Part shown: positions 9,846 to 19,727 of the stretch, one piece after another
Layout: the number at the start of each line of letters is the position of its first letter
Numbering within the stretch: the stretch's first letter is position 1
NCBI GenBank assembly: GCA_030849065.1
Contig: JASAON010001634.1
Location: 1-64,000, forward strand
Origin: Jaenimonas drosophilae
Lineage: Eukaryota > Euglenozoa > Kinetoplastea > Trypanosomatida > Trypanosomatidae
DNA: 64,000 nucleotides
Direction of reading: 5' to 3'
Made by a program: the position numbers and the translations under genes
Notes under the pieces: generated by a model
What the model was told of the DNA's origin: nothing
The model's database searches: none
Seen by the model: the letters and a program-made list of their open reading frames with translations, nothing else

Positions 9846-10663
9846 GGATCGTGTTCTGATGTGAGTAACTACAACAACAACAACAACAAGAGAGAGAGAG
9901 AGGAATCATAAGAAGTGCAGTGTTGTATGTCTTGATGCAGTGACTGTTGGCCACTGACTGAAGCAGCACCACCTCATGGCTGCCTGAGGGGGGGAAGGGC
10001 ATGTCTTGGCTGGTAGGTTGGGGACGCCACGCACGCTCACGACACACATGAAAAAAAAAGAGGCAGGACGACTGTGTAAGGAGAAAACGACAACAGCGAA
10101 GAAGAAAGCATCATCTTCATCAAAAAGAAAAAAACAGGAACGAGGTGACGTCCCTGATACTTTGGGTGCGTATGTATGTGTGTTGTTGTTGGTGGCAAGT
10201 CACACACTATCGTGGTGAATGTTGGTGCATAGCAACATCTATACAATGTCACTCCAACTCTGATATGAGCTCAAACATTTCCTCCCAGCTTCCTCGTCAC
10301 CTCCGTCAGATGAGTGGGAAGTGGGGTGGAGCTGCCACACAGACACATGCACGTTATTGTTGCAGATGTCCCATCAGTAAATACAAGAAAAAAAAAAGAG
10401 GCATCAGGTGGGAAAAAGAAAAAAAAGATGTGTCGTGGTGCGTGTTCTATGGATCGATCTTGTATTGTGTGGTGCACGCGCATATACACGCGGAAATGAA
10501 TGAAACACCCCAAATGAAAAAAAAAAAAGGGCAACTCAAGTCACGACGGCAGCTACATTCTATGTCGGTTGGGAGATGGTGATGGTGGTGTACGGCCTCT
10601 CCGCACACAAGCACAGCATCTGTTGGCACGCACTATGTTGTGCCTCTATCGGCAGGGATGCTC
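9846..10663. other. 818-bp spacer
   Basis: Apart from the DENR acceptor, this holds several + strand A/G runs (10050-10066, 10115-10139, 10386-10428, 10514-10529), i.e. pyrimidine tracts in the transcript. No protein-like frame was found. It should contain the 3' UTR of the giant coiled-coil gene. Confidence 0.5.
9869..9904 (-). promoter_or_regulatory. Splice acceptor for DENR built on two microsatellites
   Basis: In the transcript (TC)n from + strand (AG)n 9889-9902 and (TTG)n from (ACA)n 9871-9889 form the pyrimidine tract, ending in TTGTAG with AG at 9869-9870. The 5' UTR would be 24 nt. Confidence 0.65.
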
Positions 10664-13600
10664 CTAGTAGTCGTCGGAGCCATCGTCTGGTGGGGCGTAG
10701 CGATGGCCCTTGGCGGTGGCCCCTGTGTCGTGGAGATGGAAGCTGCTGATGGAGGGGTCGGAGGTGCTCAGGTCGGGTTTTGGCCGTCGTGTGTTGCGGG
10801 CCCCAGGAGAGCCACGGTGCTGTTCCTTGCTGTATTGGATGGCCGACCCGTGCTTCGAGCGCGCCCCCGTTTCCTTCGCCCCCCGCAGTGGTGCCAAGTG
10901 ATGGCGTGACCCGCCTTGTTGGTTGTATGCGTGGCCGCTGGTGCCCTTGGATGGCACCGCGGAGCTCTCGCCATGCGACTTCAGCGGGGGAAGTCGGTTC
11001 GTGGAGGAGGTTGGTGTGCTGATGAGACCCTCCTGCGACTGCCGCAACGCGTCACGAAGGTGGTGGGTGGCCAGACGAGGGGCGTTTGCCGTCTTGGAGC
11101 TCTGCTTCCGCTTCGGCTCCATGCCCTTGGCGGTGACGACGTGTGCGTTGCCGTAGCGATCCACCACATCCACCGACGTCATGTGCCCCTCGACGCCCTC
11201 GACGGGCAACAAACGAATGTCGGCGAGAAGCGTCGGATTCTGCACAAGCTCCGTCACCTGCGACTTGATGTCACCGAGCATATCCATCACATCTTGTTCT
11301 TGTGTTTCAATGGCCTCCAACACGGTGCGGATGGTCTGGCGGCTTGAATCCTTCACCAATTGTTGTGCCTCACGACGTTCTACAGTGTCTCTGCGCGACA
11401 CCTCCGACACACGATCACTGAGCCGATCCATATCATGGCGCACATCGCCCTTGAAGTCACGGAACTCGTCCTGGCGCACATAATCATCCCCATCGCGGCC
11501 CTTTGACGTGCTCCGACGAGGCGGTGGTGACGACCGACGCACGGAACCACGACGCGAGCGGGGCGGTGAGACGGAGCTCCTACTGCTGCTGCTGCTGCTG
11601 CTGCTAATACTACGACGACGTCCGCTTCGTCGTGGTCCTCGCACACTATCATCACTCGATGAGCTCGAGCTGGAATCACGTCTGCCACCACGACCACTAC
11701 GGATCTCTTCGCCACATTCCGGGCAGCTACGACGACTACTTGGACGCCTTCCACGATCATCATCATCACGACGACGGCTTGCACGGCGATCATCATCATC
11801 ATCACGACGACGGCTACCACGGCGATCATCATCATCGCGACGACGACTTGCACGGCGATCATTATCATCATCGCGACGACGGCTTGCACGGCGATCATTA
11901 CCATCGTCACGACGACGGCTTGCACGGCGATCATCATCATCGCGACGACGGCTGCCCTGGCGATCATCATCGTCACGACGACGGCTTGCACGACGATCAT
12001 CATCATCGTCACGACGACGGCTTGCACGGCGATCATCATCATCATCGTCACGACGACGGTCGCCCTGGCGATCATCATCATCGCGACGACGGCTTGCACG
12101 CCGATCATCATCATCATCGCGACGACGGCTTGCACGCCGATCATCATCATCCTCACGACGACGGCTTGCACGGCGATCATCATCATCGCGACGACGGCTT
12201 CCCTGGCGATCATCATCATCATCGCGACGACGGCTGCTACGTCGGCCCTCATCCTCACGGCGAGGGCTATCACGACGTGCGCTCCTGCGTCGGTCACGAC
12301 GGTCGTCATCAGGATGAACTGAGAAGTAGCGATCATCATCGCGGTGTGGGCTATTTCGGCGGCCGCTGCGTCCTTCGTCATCACGGCGAGGGCTCTCATG
12401 ACGCTGGCTGCCACGACGGCTACTGCTGCGTCCTTCGTCATCACGACGTGCGCTGCCACGACGGCTGCCGCTTCGACGTTCGTCATCACGACGAGGGCTT
12501 CCACGACGTGCGCTGCCACGACGGCTGCCGCTGCGTCCTTCGTCATCCCGACGAGGGCTCTCACGACGCTGGCTACCACGACGTCCTTCGTCATCACGGT
12601 GAGGGCTTCCACGACGGCCGCTTCGACGTTCGTCATCACGACGAGGGCTTCCACGACGTGCGCTGCCACGACGGCGGCCGCTGCGTCCTTCGTCATCACG
12701 ACGAGGGCTCTCACGACGCTGGCTGCCACGACGGCTGCCGCTGCGTCCTTCGTCATCACGACGAGGGCTCTCACGACGCTGGCTACCACGACGTCCTTCG
12801 TCATCACGGTGAGGGCTTCCACGACGTGCGCTGCCACGACGGCGGCCGCTGCGTCCTTCGTCATCACGACGAGGGCTCTCACGACGCTGGCTGCCACGAC
12901 GGCTGCCGCTGCGACGTTCGTCATCACGGCGAGGGCTCTCATGACGCTGGCTACCACGACGGCTGCTGCTGCGTCCTTCGTCATCACGACGAGGGCTCTC
13001 ACGACGCTGGCTGCCACGACGGCTGCCGCTGCGACGTTCGTCATCACGACGAGGGCTTCCACGACGGCCGCTGCGTCCTTCGTCATCACGGCGAGGGCTC
13101 TCATGACGCTGGCTACCACGACGGCTGCCGCTGCGTCTTTCGTCATCCCGACGAGGGCTCTCACGACGCTGGCTACCACGACGGCTGCCGCTGCGTCCTT
13201 CGTCATCACGACGAGGGCTGCGGCTGTGTCGGTGGCCTCGTGGCGATGCCTCTTCGAGGCTGTTGGAGCCGCTGTCATCCTGTGACGGACGCCGTGTGGG
13301 ACTACCGGCGTCACCCTTGGCGCCGTGACGGCCGGACCGCGTGTGGCTGCCCTTCTTCTTCTTCTTGTGTCGTGGGGACTCACGGCTGCTGGTGGAGGTC
13401 ACCTCCTCCGTCGTTGTCTCTGAGGACGTGGGGTCCTTGGCACGACGTTGGCGGGCGCTGGTGCGTTCCTTGCTCTTGCTGCGGCTGCGTGAGTGGCCCG
13501 CAGAGCGTGGCACCACGTGGTGGCGTCGTGCCGGGGAATCTTGTGTGCTGGTGCTTGTCGGGCTCTCCTCCTCTGTCGTGGGGCTCTCGGCGGCGGGCTG

Positions 13601-16291
13601 CGCCGAACGGCCCTCCCCGCTGCGACTGCGGTGACGCTGCGAGGCGGGCTCCTTGCTGGAATGACGGCTAGCCATGGCCTTCACGTCCTCCTCGTCCTGG
13701 TCGTGACGAGATGGGTCTTTGTGGCGCGATTCACGGCCGCTGCGGCCGCTCTCCCCCGCGTGCGAGAGGCGCTCGGAGATGAACCACTCAGGGGCAGCGG
13801 TTGGTGCGCGCGCGGAGGCGGCGGTGGGGCCGGCGGCTTGCATAATCGCCACAACATCGGCGGCCGTCAGCGGCTGCGGCTGGGCAGCGACGGGTGCGGG
13901 TGGTGGCGGCGCTGCGGATGACACACTCTTGCGGGAGTGACGGCGGTGGTGAGTGTCGGAGCCGGAGCTATCGGAGCTGCCGCCCCGTTTGCGGCGTGCC
14001 TTGGCGAGGTCTTGCTCGTTGCGCATGCGCGTTGCCTCGCTGCGGTCGCTCTCCATTGCGTGGCGGAGGGCGGCCAATTCGGCGTTGCGCTCGCGCTCGC
14101 TGTCAAGGCGGCGTCGCTCATCCGCCTCGCGCTGCTTCTCAAGTGTGGCGCGATGGTTGCTCTTCACCTCTGAGGTGGCAGCGGCCACGGCGTTTGCCTT
14201 GCCGAGCTCCGCGGCCGTCTTGCCGGCCTCGCTCGCGGCGCGGACCGCCTCGGCGTTGGCGCGGCCCGCCTCTGTCTTGGCATAGCCCGCCTCGCTCGCC
14301 GCTTTCATGGCTTGTATATTGGCCTGGCCGGCCTCGCTGGAGGCCTTGCCGGCGGCATCCATGGCCCGGTTGGCCTCGGTGTTGGCCTTCTCGGCGCTGC
14401 ACGTGGCCTTGCGTGCCACCTCAGCCGCACGTTCTGCTCCGTCGGCAGCGGCATTGGCGCGCTGCTGGAGCTCTGCGAGGAGCACACCAAAATTCTGATC
14501 CTTCTCCGTGAGCGTGCAGAGCTCCACACGTACGGCGCTCTCGAGGCCGGTGAGGTGGCCCTGGACGGAGGACATATCATCCTGCGAGGTGAAGGTGCCA
14601 ATGGCATCGCTCCAGAGCTTGGAGAGTGCGGCGTTGATGAGCGCGCGAATCTCCTCCGGCTCCTGACGACGCGCGACAGAAACAGCGAGGCTGCCAAGAC
14701 GGTCCAGCAGGTCAGAGTGGGCAGTACGCACGGCGTTCTCCATGACGGTGCGAAACTGCTTGGCATTGCGATCAACCTCCGAGGCAAAGTTGCGGAGGTA
14801 CTCACGTGTGGAGGCTTCATTGTCGCGCACGACGGAAAACTGCTCCATGTGGCGGGCAAGATGGGTCTGAAGGGCGTCGAGTGGGGCGATGCAGCGGTCG
14901 GCCATATCCCGCATAATCTCAGAGGCCTTTCGGTGTAGCTGCTGCTCTACGCCAGCCACATGATCCTGTGAGGCCGCAAGTTGGTTCTGAACGGTATTAA
15001 GGCCACCTTGAACCTGCTCACGCAGTGAGAAGATGCTGTTCTCGGTCTTGGCGTTTAGATCCACGACGCTCGCGCGCCAATTAACGTCGATGTTCTCCAT
15101 CTGCTGATCGTGTTTGGAGAGCTCCTGCACCAAGGTCTGGTGTGCCGTACGCTGGCGGCTATCGATGGCCTGGCTGTGCTGGGCAACGTTGGCCAGCTCT
15201 GCAGAGAGGAGGGCATTGGCAGCCTGCATGTTCTCACGCAGATTCTTATCATTTTCATCCATGCGAATAGCAACGCCTCGCAACTCATCCATGGCCTGTT
15301 GGTGCATCTGTCGCAGATCCTGCTGCAGGCGCTGCTCCACAGACTGGATAGCCATGCCTAAGTTCTGGGCCGCCCCATCGAGGGCCACCTCCTGCTGATT
15401 CTGCGAAATGCGCAAGTCGTTGGTCAAGCTCGCATGGACCTCCTTCAGCGCATCACGCATGGAGCCCTCCAGAAGCTCCAGGCGTTGGCGGGTGTTGCCA
15501 ATATCCCCCATCAGCTGCTGCTGCACAGCCTGCGTCGTATCTCGTTGGCTCACCTCGGAACCTTGCAGCAACGCCTGTTGTGACTGGAGAGCTCCCTGGA
15601 GAGCATGAACGGCCTCCGCCGTGGCCTTCTCCCCAGCCTCCAGTCGTTGGTGCATTCCGGCAATTTCACTCTGAAAACGTTGTTCGATGCCGTGAGCAAC
15701 GGCGTCGTACTTTTGGTCTACGCCGGTGGTGCTGGCGCGCTGGCCATGGAGCTCCGCCTGAAGGGAACTAACGCGCTCGCCTGTGCTGTGAATGAGCATG
15801 TTAAGCTTCTCGAGCGCGTCCAGGGTACCAGGGCGGTCTCCGAGAATCGCGTTGAGCTGCGCCTGCACCTGCTCACGCGTACGGGATTCATTGCTCATGA
15901 AGCCCTCCGCGTCACGAAGTCGCTGCATCAAGGTGGCTAAGGTTTGCTCCTGCTGACGAATGATGTCCTCCAGGGACACCACCCGGCCTAGCTGAGCCTG
16001 GATCTGATCTTTGGAGCGCATCTCATGGCCCATGTAGTTCTCCGCGTCGTGAAGACGTTGGTGAATGGCGGCGAGGGCCTTCTCCTGCTGATGGATGGTA
16101 TCTTCCATCGATACCACACGACCCATCTGGACCTGCACCTGATCGCGTGAGCGGGATTCATTTCCCATGTAGCTCTCCGCATCACGCAGACGCTGGAGAA
16201 CAACCGATAAGGTTTGCTCCTGTTGGCGAATGATGTCCTCTAGAGACACCATTCGCCCGGTGATGGAATTCATCACCTCTACCGCCGTCAT
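10664..16291 (-). CDS. Giant coiled-coil protein with two charged repeat arrays
   Basis: 1875 aa from ATG 16289-16291. Layout: three tandem 45-residue repeats (13-147, each with SLEDIIRQQEQTL-like and QRLRDAE cores); coiled coil to ~residue 600; an Ala-rich 11-mer-like helix (~625-700, e.g. AASEAGYAKTEAGRANAEA); a charged helix; a Ser/Arg/Pro linker; 16 SP(R/H)RDD units of 14-20 residues; 14 units RRRDDDD(D)RRAS of 11-13 residues; a short CPECGEE knuckle; a Ser/Arg stretch; a final coiled coil (~1595-1675) and a disordered basic tail. The arrays offer many SP (CDK/MAPK-type) and RRAS (PKA-type) sites. No RRM, kinase or motor is present. A cytoskeletal or flagellar scaffold regulated by phosphorylation is my inference; an RS/RD-type nuclear protein is the alternative. 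Confidence 0.85.
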   Translation of the reverse strand: MTAVEVMNSITGRMVSLEDIIRQQEQTLSVVLQRLRDAESYMGNESRSRDQVQVQMGRVVSMEDTIHQQEKALAAIHQRLHDAENYMGHEMRSKDQIQAQLGRVVSLEDIIRQQEQTLATLMQRLRDAEGFMSNESRTREQVQAQLNAILGDRPGTLDALEKLNMLIHSTGERVSSLQAELHGQRASTTGVDQKYDAVAHGIEQRFQSEIAGMHQRLEAGEKATAEAVHALQGALQSQQALLQGSEVSQRDTTQAVQQQLMGDIGNTRQRLELLEGSMRDALKEVHASLTNDLRISQNQQEVALDGAAQNLGMAIQSVEQRLQQDLRQMHQQAMDELRGVAIRMDENDKNLRENMQAANALLSAELANVAQHSQAIDSRQRTAHQTLVQELSKHDQQMENIDVNWRASVVDLNAKTENSIFSLREQVQGGLNTVQNQLAASQDHVAGVEQQLHRKASEIMRDMADRCIAPLDALQTHLARHMEQFSVVRDNEASTREYLRNFASEVDRNAKQFRTVMENAVRTAHSDLLDRLGSLAVSVARRQEPEEIRALINAALSKLWSDAIGTFTSQDDMSSVQGHLTGLESAVRVELCTLTEKDQNFGVLLAELQQRANAAADGAERAAEVARKATCSAEKANTEANRAMDAAGKASSEAGQANIQAMKAASEAGYAKTEAGRANAEAVRAASEAGKTAAELGKANAVAAATSEVKSNHRATLEKQREADERRRLDSERERNAELAALRHAMESDRSEATRMRNEQDLAKARRKRGGSSDSSGSDTHHRRHSRKSVSSAAPPPPAPVAAQPQPLTAADVVAIMQAAGPTAASARAPTAAPEWFISERLSHAGESGRSGRESRHKDPSRHDQDEEDVKAMASRHSSKEPASQRHRSRSGEGRSAQPAAESPTTEEESPTSTSTQDSPARRHHVVPRSAGHSRSRSKSKERTSARQRRAKDPTSSETTTEEVTSTSSRESPRHKKKKKGSHTRSGRHGAKGDAGSPTRRPSQDDSGSNSLEEASPRGHRHSRSPRRDDEGRSGSRRGSQRRESPRRDDERRSGSRRGSQRHESPRRDDEGRSGRRGSPRRDDERRSGSRRGSQRRESPRRDDEGRSSSRRGSQRHESPRRDDERRSGSRRGSQRRESPRRDDEGRSGRRRGSARRGSPHRDDEGRRGSQRRESPRRDDEGRSGSRRGSQRRESPRRDDEGRSGRRRGSARRGSPRRDDERRSGRRGSPHRDDEGRRGSQRRESPRRDDEGRSGSRRGSARRGSPRRDDERRSGSRRGSARRDDEGRSSSRRGSQRHESPRRDDEGRSGRRNSPHRDDDRYFSVHPDDDRRDRRRSARRDSPRREDEGRRSSRRRDDDDDRQGSRRRDDDDRRASRRREDDDDRRASRRRDDDDDRRASRRRDDDDRQGDRRRDDDDDDRRASRRRDDDDDRRASRRRDDDDRQGSRRRDDDDRRASRRRDDGNDRRASRRRDDDNDRRASRRRDDDDRRGSRRRDDDDDRRASRRRDDDDRGRRPSSRRSCPECGEEIRSGRGGRRDSSSSSSSDDSVRGPRRSGRRRSISSSSSSSSRSSVSPPRSRRGSVRRSSPPPRRSTSKGRDGDDYVRQDEFRDFKGDVRHDMDRLSDRVSEVSRRDTVERREAQQLVKDSSRQTIRTVLEAIETQEQDVMDMLGDIKSQVTELVQNPTLLADIRLLPVEGVEGHMTSVDVVDRYGNAHVVTAKGMEPKRKQSSKTANAPRLATHHLRDALRQSQEGLISTPTSSTNRLPPLKSHGESSAVPSKGTSGHAYNQQGGSRHHLAPLRGAKETGARSKHGSAIQYSKEQHRGSPGARNTRRPKPDLSTSDPSISSFHLHDTGATAKGHRYAPPDDGSDDY
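11730..12234 (-). repeat. RRRDDDDRRAS repeat array in the giant gene
   Basis: Fourteen units of 11-13 residues, differing mainly in the number of Asp codons (GAT/GAC run). Nine contain RRAS and one RRGS, the textbook PKA consensus. Confidence 0.9.
12235..13225 (-). repeat. SP(R/H)RDD repeat array in the giant gene
   Basis: Sixteen units with core SPRRDDEGRSG/SRRGSQRRE, in lengths of 14, 16 and 20 residues, so unit size varies by whole codons. Nucleotide identity between units is high, suggesting recent expansion by unequal exchange. Confidence 0.9.
15851..16255 (-). repeat. Three tandem 135-bp coding repeats
   Basis: Residues 13-57, 58-102 and 103-147 of the giant protein repeat with an exact period of 45 residues (conserved Ser at 16, 61, 106). 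Each carries S-x-E-D-x-I-x-Q-Q-E near its start and a R-x-x-D-Q/E-x-Q-x-Q end. Confidence 0.9.
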
Positions 16292-16919
16292 GGCTGGCTA
16301 GGGTTAGAGTAGTGCAGCTCCGGCGTTCAAGAAAAAAAATATAACAAAATTCACCAGAAAACTCTCTCTCAGTGAGTCGCACCAACAACAAAAACACGTC
16401 GATGGATGCTCCTCTTCTTTTGTATGGATTAAGCGGAAGTGAGTACAGCAACGAGCTGCACACAATGAAGGTTTCTATGAAGGTAACTGACGTGGCGTGA
16501 TTGCAGTTGGGGGGGAGGACGATAGACGATGACGGAAGGCGTCTAAGGTACCCAAGTATACCAAAATCTGCAGTCGCACACGACTCAGTTCCAAATACGC
16601 GACGAGGGTGTAGGCAGGCGGTGCGTATACCCACGGTGTTGTTGGATGTTTGCCTGGATGACACTAAAACAATCCAGGAGCGATCCACGCTACGCGGCTG
16701 ATAAGGTGTTGGTGAAGAGAGGGAGAAGAGAGAAAGTACATGGATGAACCAAGTCATGAGCATCAGAAAAACATGTATATGGCAGCCACACACACACATG
16801 GGTATAGCAGCAATGGAGTGTGGGTATTGCTTTGGTAGCTTACGCGGCAGTGACGAACATCCAGCATTCGTCCTTCTTATCTCGTTCAGTTAACGGTGTA
16901 TCTGTGCCACTTAGAGAGC
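16292..16919. other. 628-bp spacer
   Basis: Contains the acceptor above and a short CA run at ~16788-16798. A 205-codon frame on the minus strand here runs into the giant gene out of frame and lacks protein-like composition. Confidence 0.5.
16318..16345 (-). promoter_or_regulatory. Splice acceptor for the giant gene
   Basis: An eight-T run in the transcript (complement of 16331-16338) is followed by CTTGAACGCCGGAG with AG at 16318-16319; the 5' UTR would be ~26 nt. Confidence 0.5.
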
Positions 16920-19727
16920 TTAGCTCGTCTTGTGGCGCTTCGCGGCAGCGCCTTCGTCCTTGTCTTCAGCCGCGTCGTTGGCGCGCTGGCGGCCCATCAG
17001 CTTTGTGGCGATCAATGGTGGCAGCGATGTCAGTCCATGCGGTGCCAGGCTACGTGTGAGATAATCAACGTAGTAAATGCGCCGGAGCAGCTCCTGCTGG
17101 CGAAGACTATGTTTCTGGCTGTAGGCCAACAAAGGCTCAATGAGCGCCTTGATGGCTGGCAGGGCGGCAATGTCACGGTAGTGGTGTGATCCAAGATAGG
17201 CGTACATCACGACGCTGGCAACGGTGGCATGACGGCTGTTGGTGATCCACTCCCGCGTGAATTCCAGCAGCCGCAGGAGGTCCTTGTCCTTCAGGCCCGG
17301 GATGATCTCTCCGCGGAGGGCCTGCTCGCACTGTGTGGCATCCTTCGCCAGCCACTTGAAGAGCACCTGCCGCAGATGGCGAGGGTGATTCAGCTGGAGG
17401 GCCAGCAAGAAGGCTGCCGTAAATTCTCCCTGACGCATGGCGTTGGCAAGCTCCTGCTCCTTGAGGATAACATCGTGGCGCTCCTCACGCACACGTTCCA
17501 CCTCCTCGGCGGTGTAGTCCTCGGTCGCGCACAGCACGCCATCTGCGGATCCAGTGATGAAGCAGGCCGTCTGCCCCTCCTCCTCCTCAACCGCCAGAGC
17601 CCAGATCTTCTCCTCATGGACCTCTCCCGACCACACCACCTCCGACGTGGCGATGGCCCACACACGCAGGACGCCCTCCGCATTGCCTGTCACCACCTGT
17701 GAGCCCGCGTTGAAGAAGGAGAGCTGCAGCACCGGCGTCTTGTCCGCCTGAAGGGCCTTGACGCACGAGAGGCTCGTCAGCGACCACAGCCGCACGCTGC
17801 CATCGTTGGAGGCAGAGGCCAGCACACGATCCACCGGGGAGAAGGCAAGGGCTGCAATGGCACGTCGATGGCCCTTGAGGGCACCTTCACGATAGACCTT
17901 TTTACCCGTCACATTCCATAGGTTGATGGCCTTGTCCTTGCCTCCCGTTGCCACAACCTGATCGTTGGGGGCGACGGCGAGGGCGTAGACCGGGCCGGCA
18001 TGAGCAGAATTCACGCCTGCGCGGTGCTCCACCTCGATGGAGGACGTCGCGTTCAGCCGCGGCACCACCTTCTGGGCTACATCCCACATACGCAGATTCT
18101 CATCCGCGGCGATGGAGAAGAGGACGGAGTAGCTCTCGCTCTGTTTGGCGTTGAAGCTGAGGCAGGTGACCTCCGCCGTGTGGCCCTTCACGCCAACAGC
18201 AACGGTGGCCCACGTGGTCGTGGACCAAAACCGAATCTGTTGATCCTTGCCACCGGTGGCGATGATGGATGCATCGGCGTTGACGGCACAGCACATGACA
18301 ATGTCCGAGTGACCTTGCAAGGTGCGGGTGGAGAGCACGCCAGATTCACCATAGAGATGAACGTCCTTGCTGTTGTTGATGATCACACGGCGATAAGGGC
18401 TGCTGCTGCGTGGGAGGTTCTTGATCTCCAGAATCTGGTCCAGGAAGCCCACTAAGGTGGAGGTGACGCTGTAAACAGGCGTGTTGGTCTCGCTCGGGGT
18501 GACGTACTGCACGGCAAAGCCAGCATCGGCGGCGTAGAGGCTGGAGCGGCTGAGTGCGGGGCGTCGTTCCTCCTGAATTCCGTGAGGAAGGGCAGAGAGC
18601 ATTAATCCCTTGGGCCGCTGTGCCACGAACAAGCACTGAATCATGGCCTCCTCTGTGTGATCCTCCGCATTAGTAGATGGGGGCTTTGGCAGGCGGCAGA
18701 GAAGCTGGGCAGCCTCCGTCGCACTGACTGAGTAGCTGGAGATGATTCCATCCAGCGCACCAACGTGCAGGATGCTGGGGCTCTCAAAGATTGCCGCCGA
18801 CACGAAGTCCTTCAGCACGATGGCCCTCGTCTCCACCAACCCGCCATCCTCGGAGAAGGACATGATGGAGAGACGACGGTCACGGGCCACGGAGCACATG
18901 TGATTGCCATCGGAGCTGAGCGTGAGTGCCAAGACTGCCTGAACGTGGGGGCGTAGATTCCCCACAGCCTGCTTCGTGATGAAGTTGAAGATGGTCACGT
19001 GGCCCTCAAAGGTGCCAACCGCGAGGTAGCGCTCGCTGGGGTCGAGGTAAACGGCAGTGACGACGCTGGGCTGCGGGCAGCGGAAGTTGTGGGTGAGGTG
19101 GTGGTGAAAGGCGTTCCAAATCTTCACGCCGCCATCGGTGGAGCCGGAAATGAGGTACTGGCCACCAGCAGAGAAGCACACGCAGGAGATGGCCTGCTGG
19201 GCAGCGGTCCAGCTCTGCCGGAGCTTGAGCTCATAAACACGCTCATTGGGAGCCTTTGGCGAGGAAGGAGCCAACGTGGCATCGGCGTCCTCCGCGGTAT
19301 CGCTCTCCAAGACCTCATCCACCTGAAGGAGATAGATTTGTAGAGACCGGGTGCCGACGGCGATGTAGCAGCCTGGAGGCACTGTCAGTGACTGATCCAA
19401 TGAATCCTCAGTTTCCTTCTTGACTTCCTTCTCCTCCTTCACATCAACATCAGATGGAGATGGGCTCACAACCGACACCGCATCCAGATTGAGAATGACG
19501 TCCTCAACGGGCAGTTTGTAGTGGCAAACCAAGTGGCCATCACTGGCGCGCACAACATTCACGGTGTCACCGCAGGAGGACACGAGCGCTTCGTTGGTTG
19601 CGGCATACGCATCGAGAGACTCTGGCCTTTCAGCATGATTCACTGGCAGGACCAAAGTGGCGACATTGCCGCCGCTGTATAAGGGTTGCTGAGACCAGCG
19701 CGTGCGGAAGCAGTTCTTTCCCTCCAT
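16920..19727 (-). CDS. UTP13: SSU-processome WD40 protein UTP13 / TBL3
   Basis: 935 aa from ATG 19725-19727. Many WD40 repeats fill residues ~30-740, with typical GH...WD-like ends (e.g. SGSTDGGVKIWN, ATGGKDKAINLWN, ASASNDGSVRLWS). The C-terminal ~160 residues form the Utp13-specific helical domain (LALQLNHPRHLRQVLFKWL, then LLRLLEFTREWITNSRH), which separates it from other WD40 proteins. In yeast Utp13 belongs to the UTP-B complex that binds U3 snoRNP and nascent pre-rRNA in the nucleolus. A Glu/Lys-rich insert at ~90-110 and a basic C-tail are lineage-specific. Confidence 0.92.
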   Translation of the reverse strand: MEGKNCFRTRWSQQPLYSGGNVATLVLPVNHAERPESLDAYAATNEALVSSCGDTVNVVRASDGHLVCHYKLPVEDVILNLDAVSVVSPSPSDVDVKEEKEVKKETEDSLDQSLTVPPGCYIAVGTRSLQIYLLQVDEVLESDTAEDADATLAPSSPKAPNERVYELKLRQSWTAAQQAISCVCFSAGGQYLISGSTDGGVKIWNAFHHHLTHNFRCPQPSVVTAVYLDPSERYLAVGTFEGHVTIFNFITKQAVGNLRPHVQAVLALTLSSDGNHMCSVARDRRLSIMSFSEDGGLVETRAIVLKDFVSAAIFESPSILHVGALDGIISSYSVSATEAAQLLCRLPKPPSTNAEDHTEEAMIQCLFVAQRPKGLMLSALPHGIQEERRPALSRSSLYAADAGFAVQYVTPSETNTPVYSVTSTLVGFLDQILEIKNLPRSSSPYRRVIINNSKDVHLYGESGVLSTRTLQGHSDIVMCCAVNADASIIATGGKDQQIRFWSTTTWATVAVGVKGHTAEVTCLSFNAKQSESYSVLFSIAADENLRMWDVAQKVVPRLNATSSIEVEHRAGVNSAHAGPVYALAVAPNDQVVATGGKDKAINLWNVTGKKVYREGALKGHRRAIAALAFSPVDRVLASASNDGSVRLWSLTSLSCVKALQADKTPVLQLSFFNAGSQVVTGNAEGVLRVWAIATSEVVWSGEVHEEKIWALAVEEEEGQTACFITGSADGVLCATEDYTAEEVERVREERHDVILKEQELANAMRQGEFTAAFLLALQLNHPRHLRQVLFKWLAKDATQCEQALRGEIIPGLKDKDLLRLLEFTREWITNSRHATVASVVMYAYLGSHHYRDIAALPAIKALIEPLLAYSQKHSLRQQELLRRIYYVDYLTRSLAPHGLTSLPPLIATKLMGRQRANDAAEDKDEGAAAKRHKTS

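Noticed and set aside
11380..13383. 667-codon alternative minus-strand frame with Ala/Val/Met repeats
   Set aside because: Shadow frame of the same repeats; it begins and ends at the repeat borders with no protein-like flanks.
11632..13671. 679-codon plus-strand ORF rich in His, Asp and Gly repeats
   Set aside because: It is the reverse complement of the Arg/Asp repeat arrays of the giant minus-strand gene and runs against the direction of the whole unit.
17229..18455. Plus-strand ORFs of 157 and 151 codons
   Set aside because: They overlap the WD40 repeats of UTP13 and have no independent coding signal.
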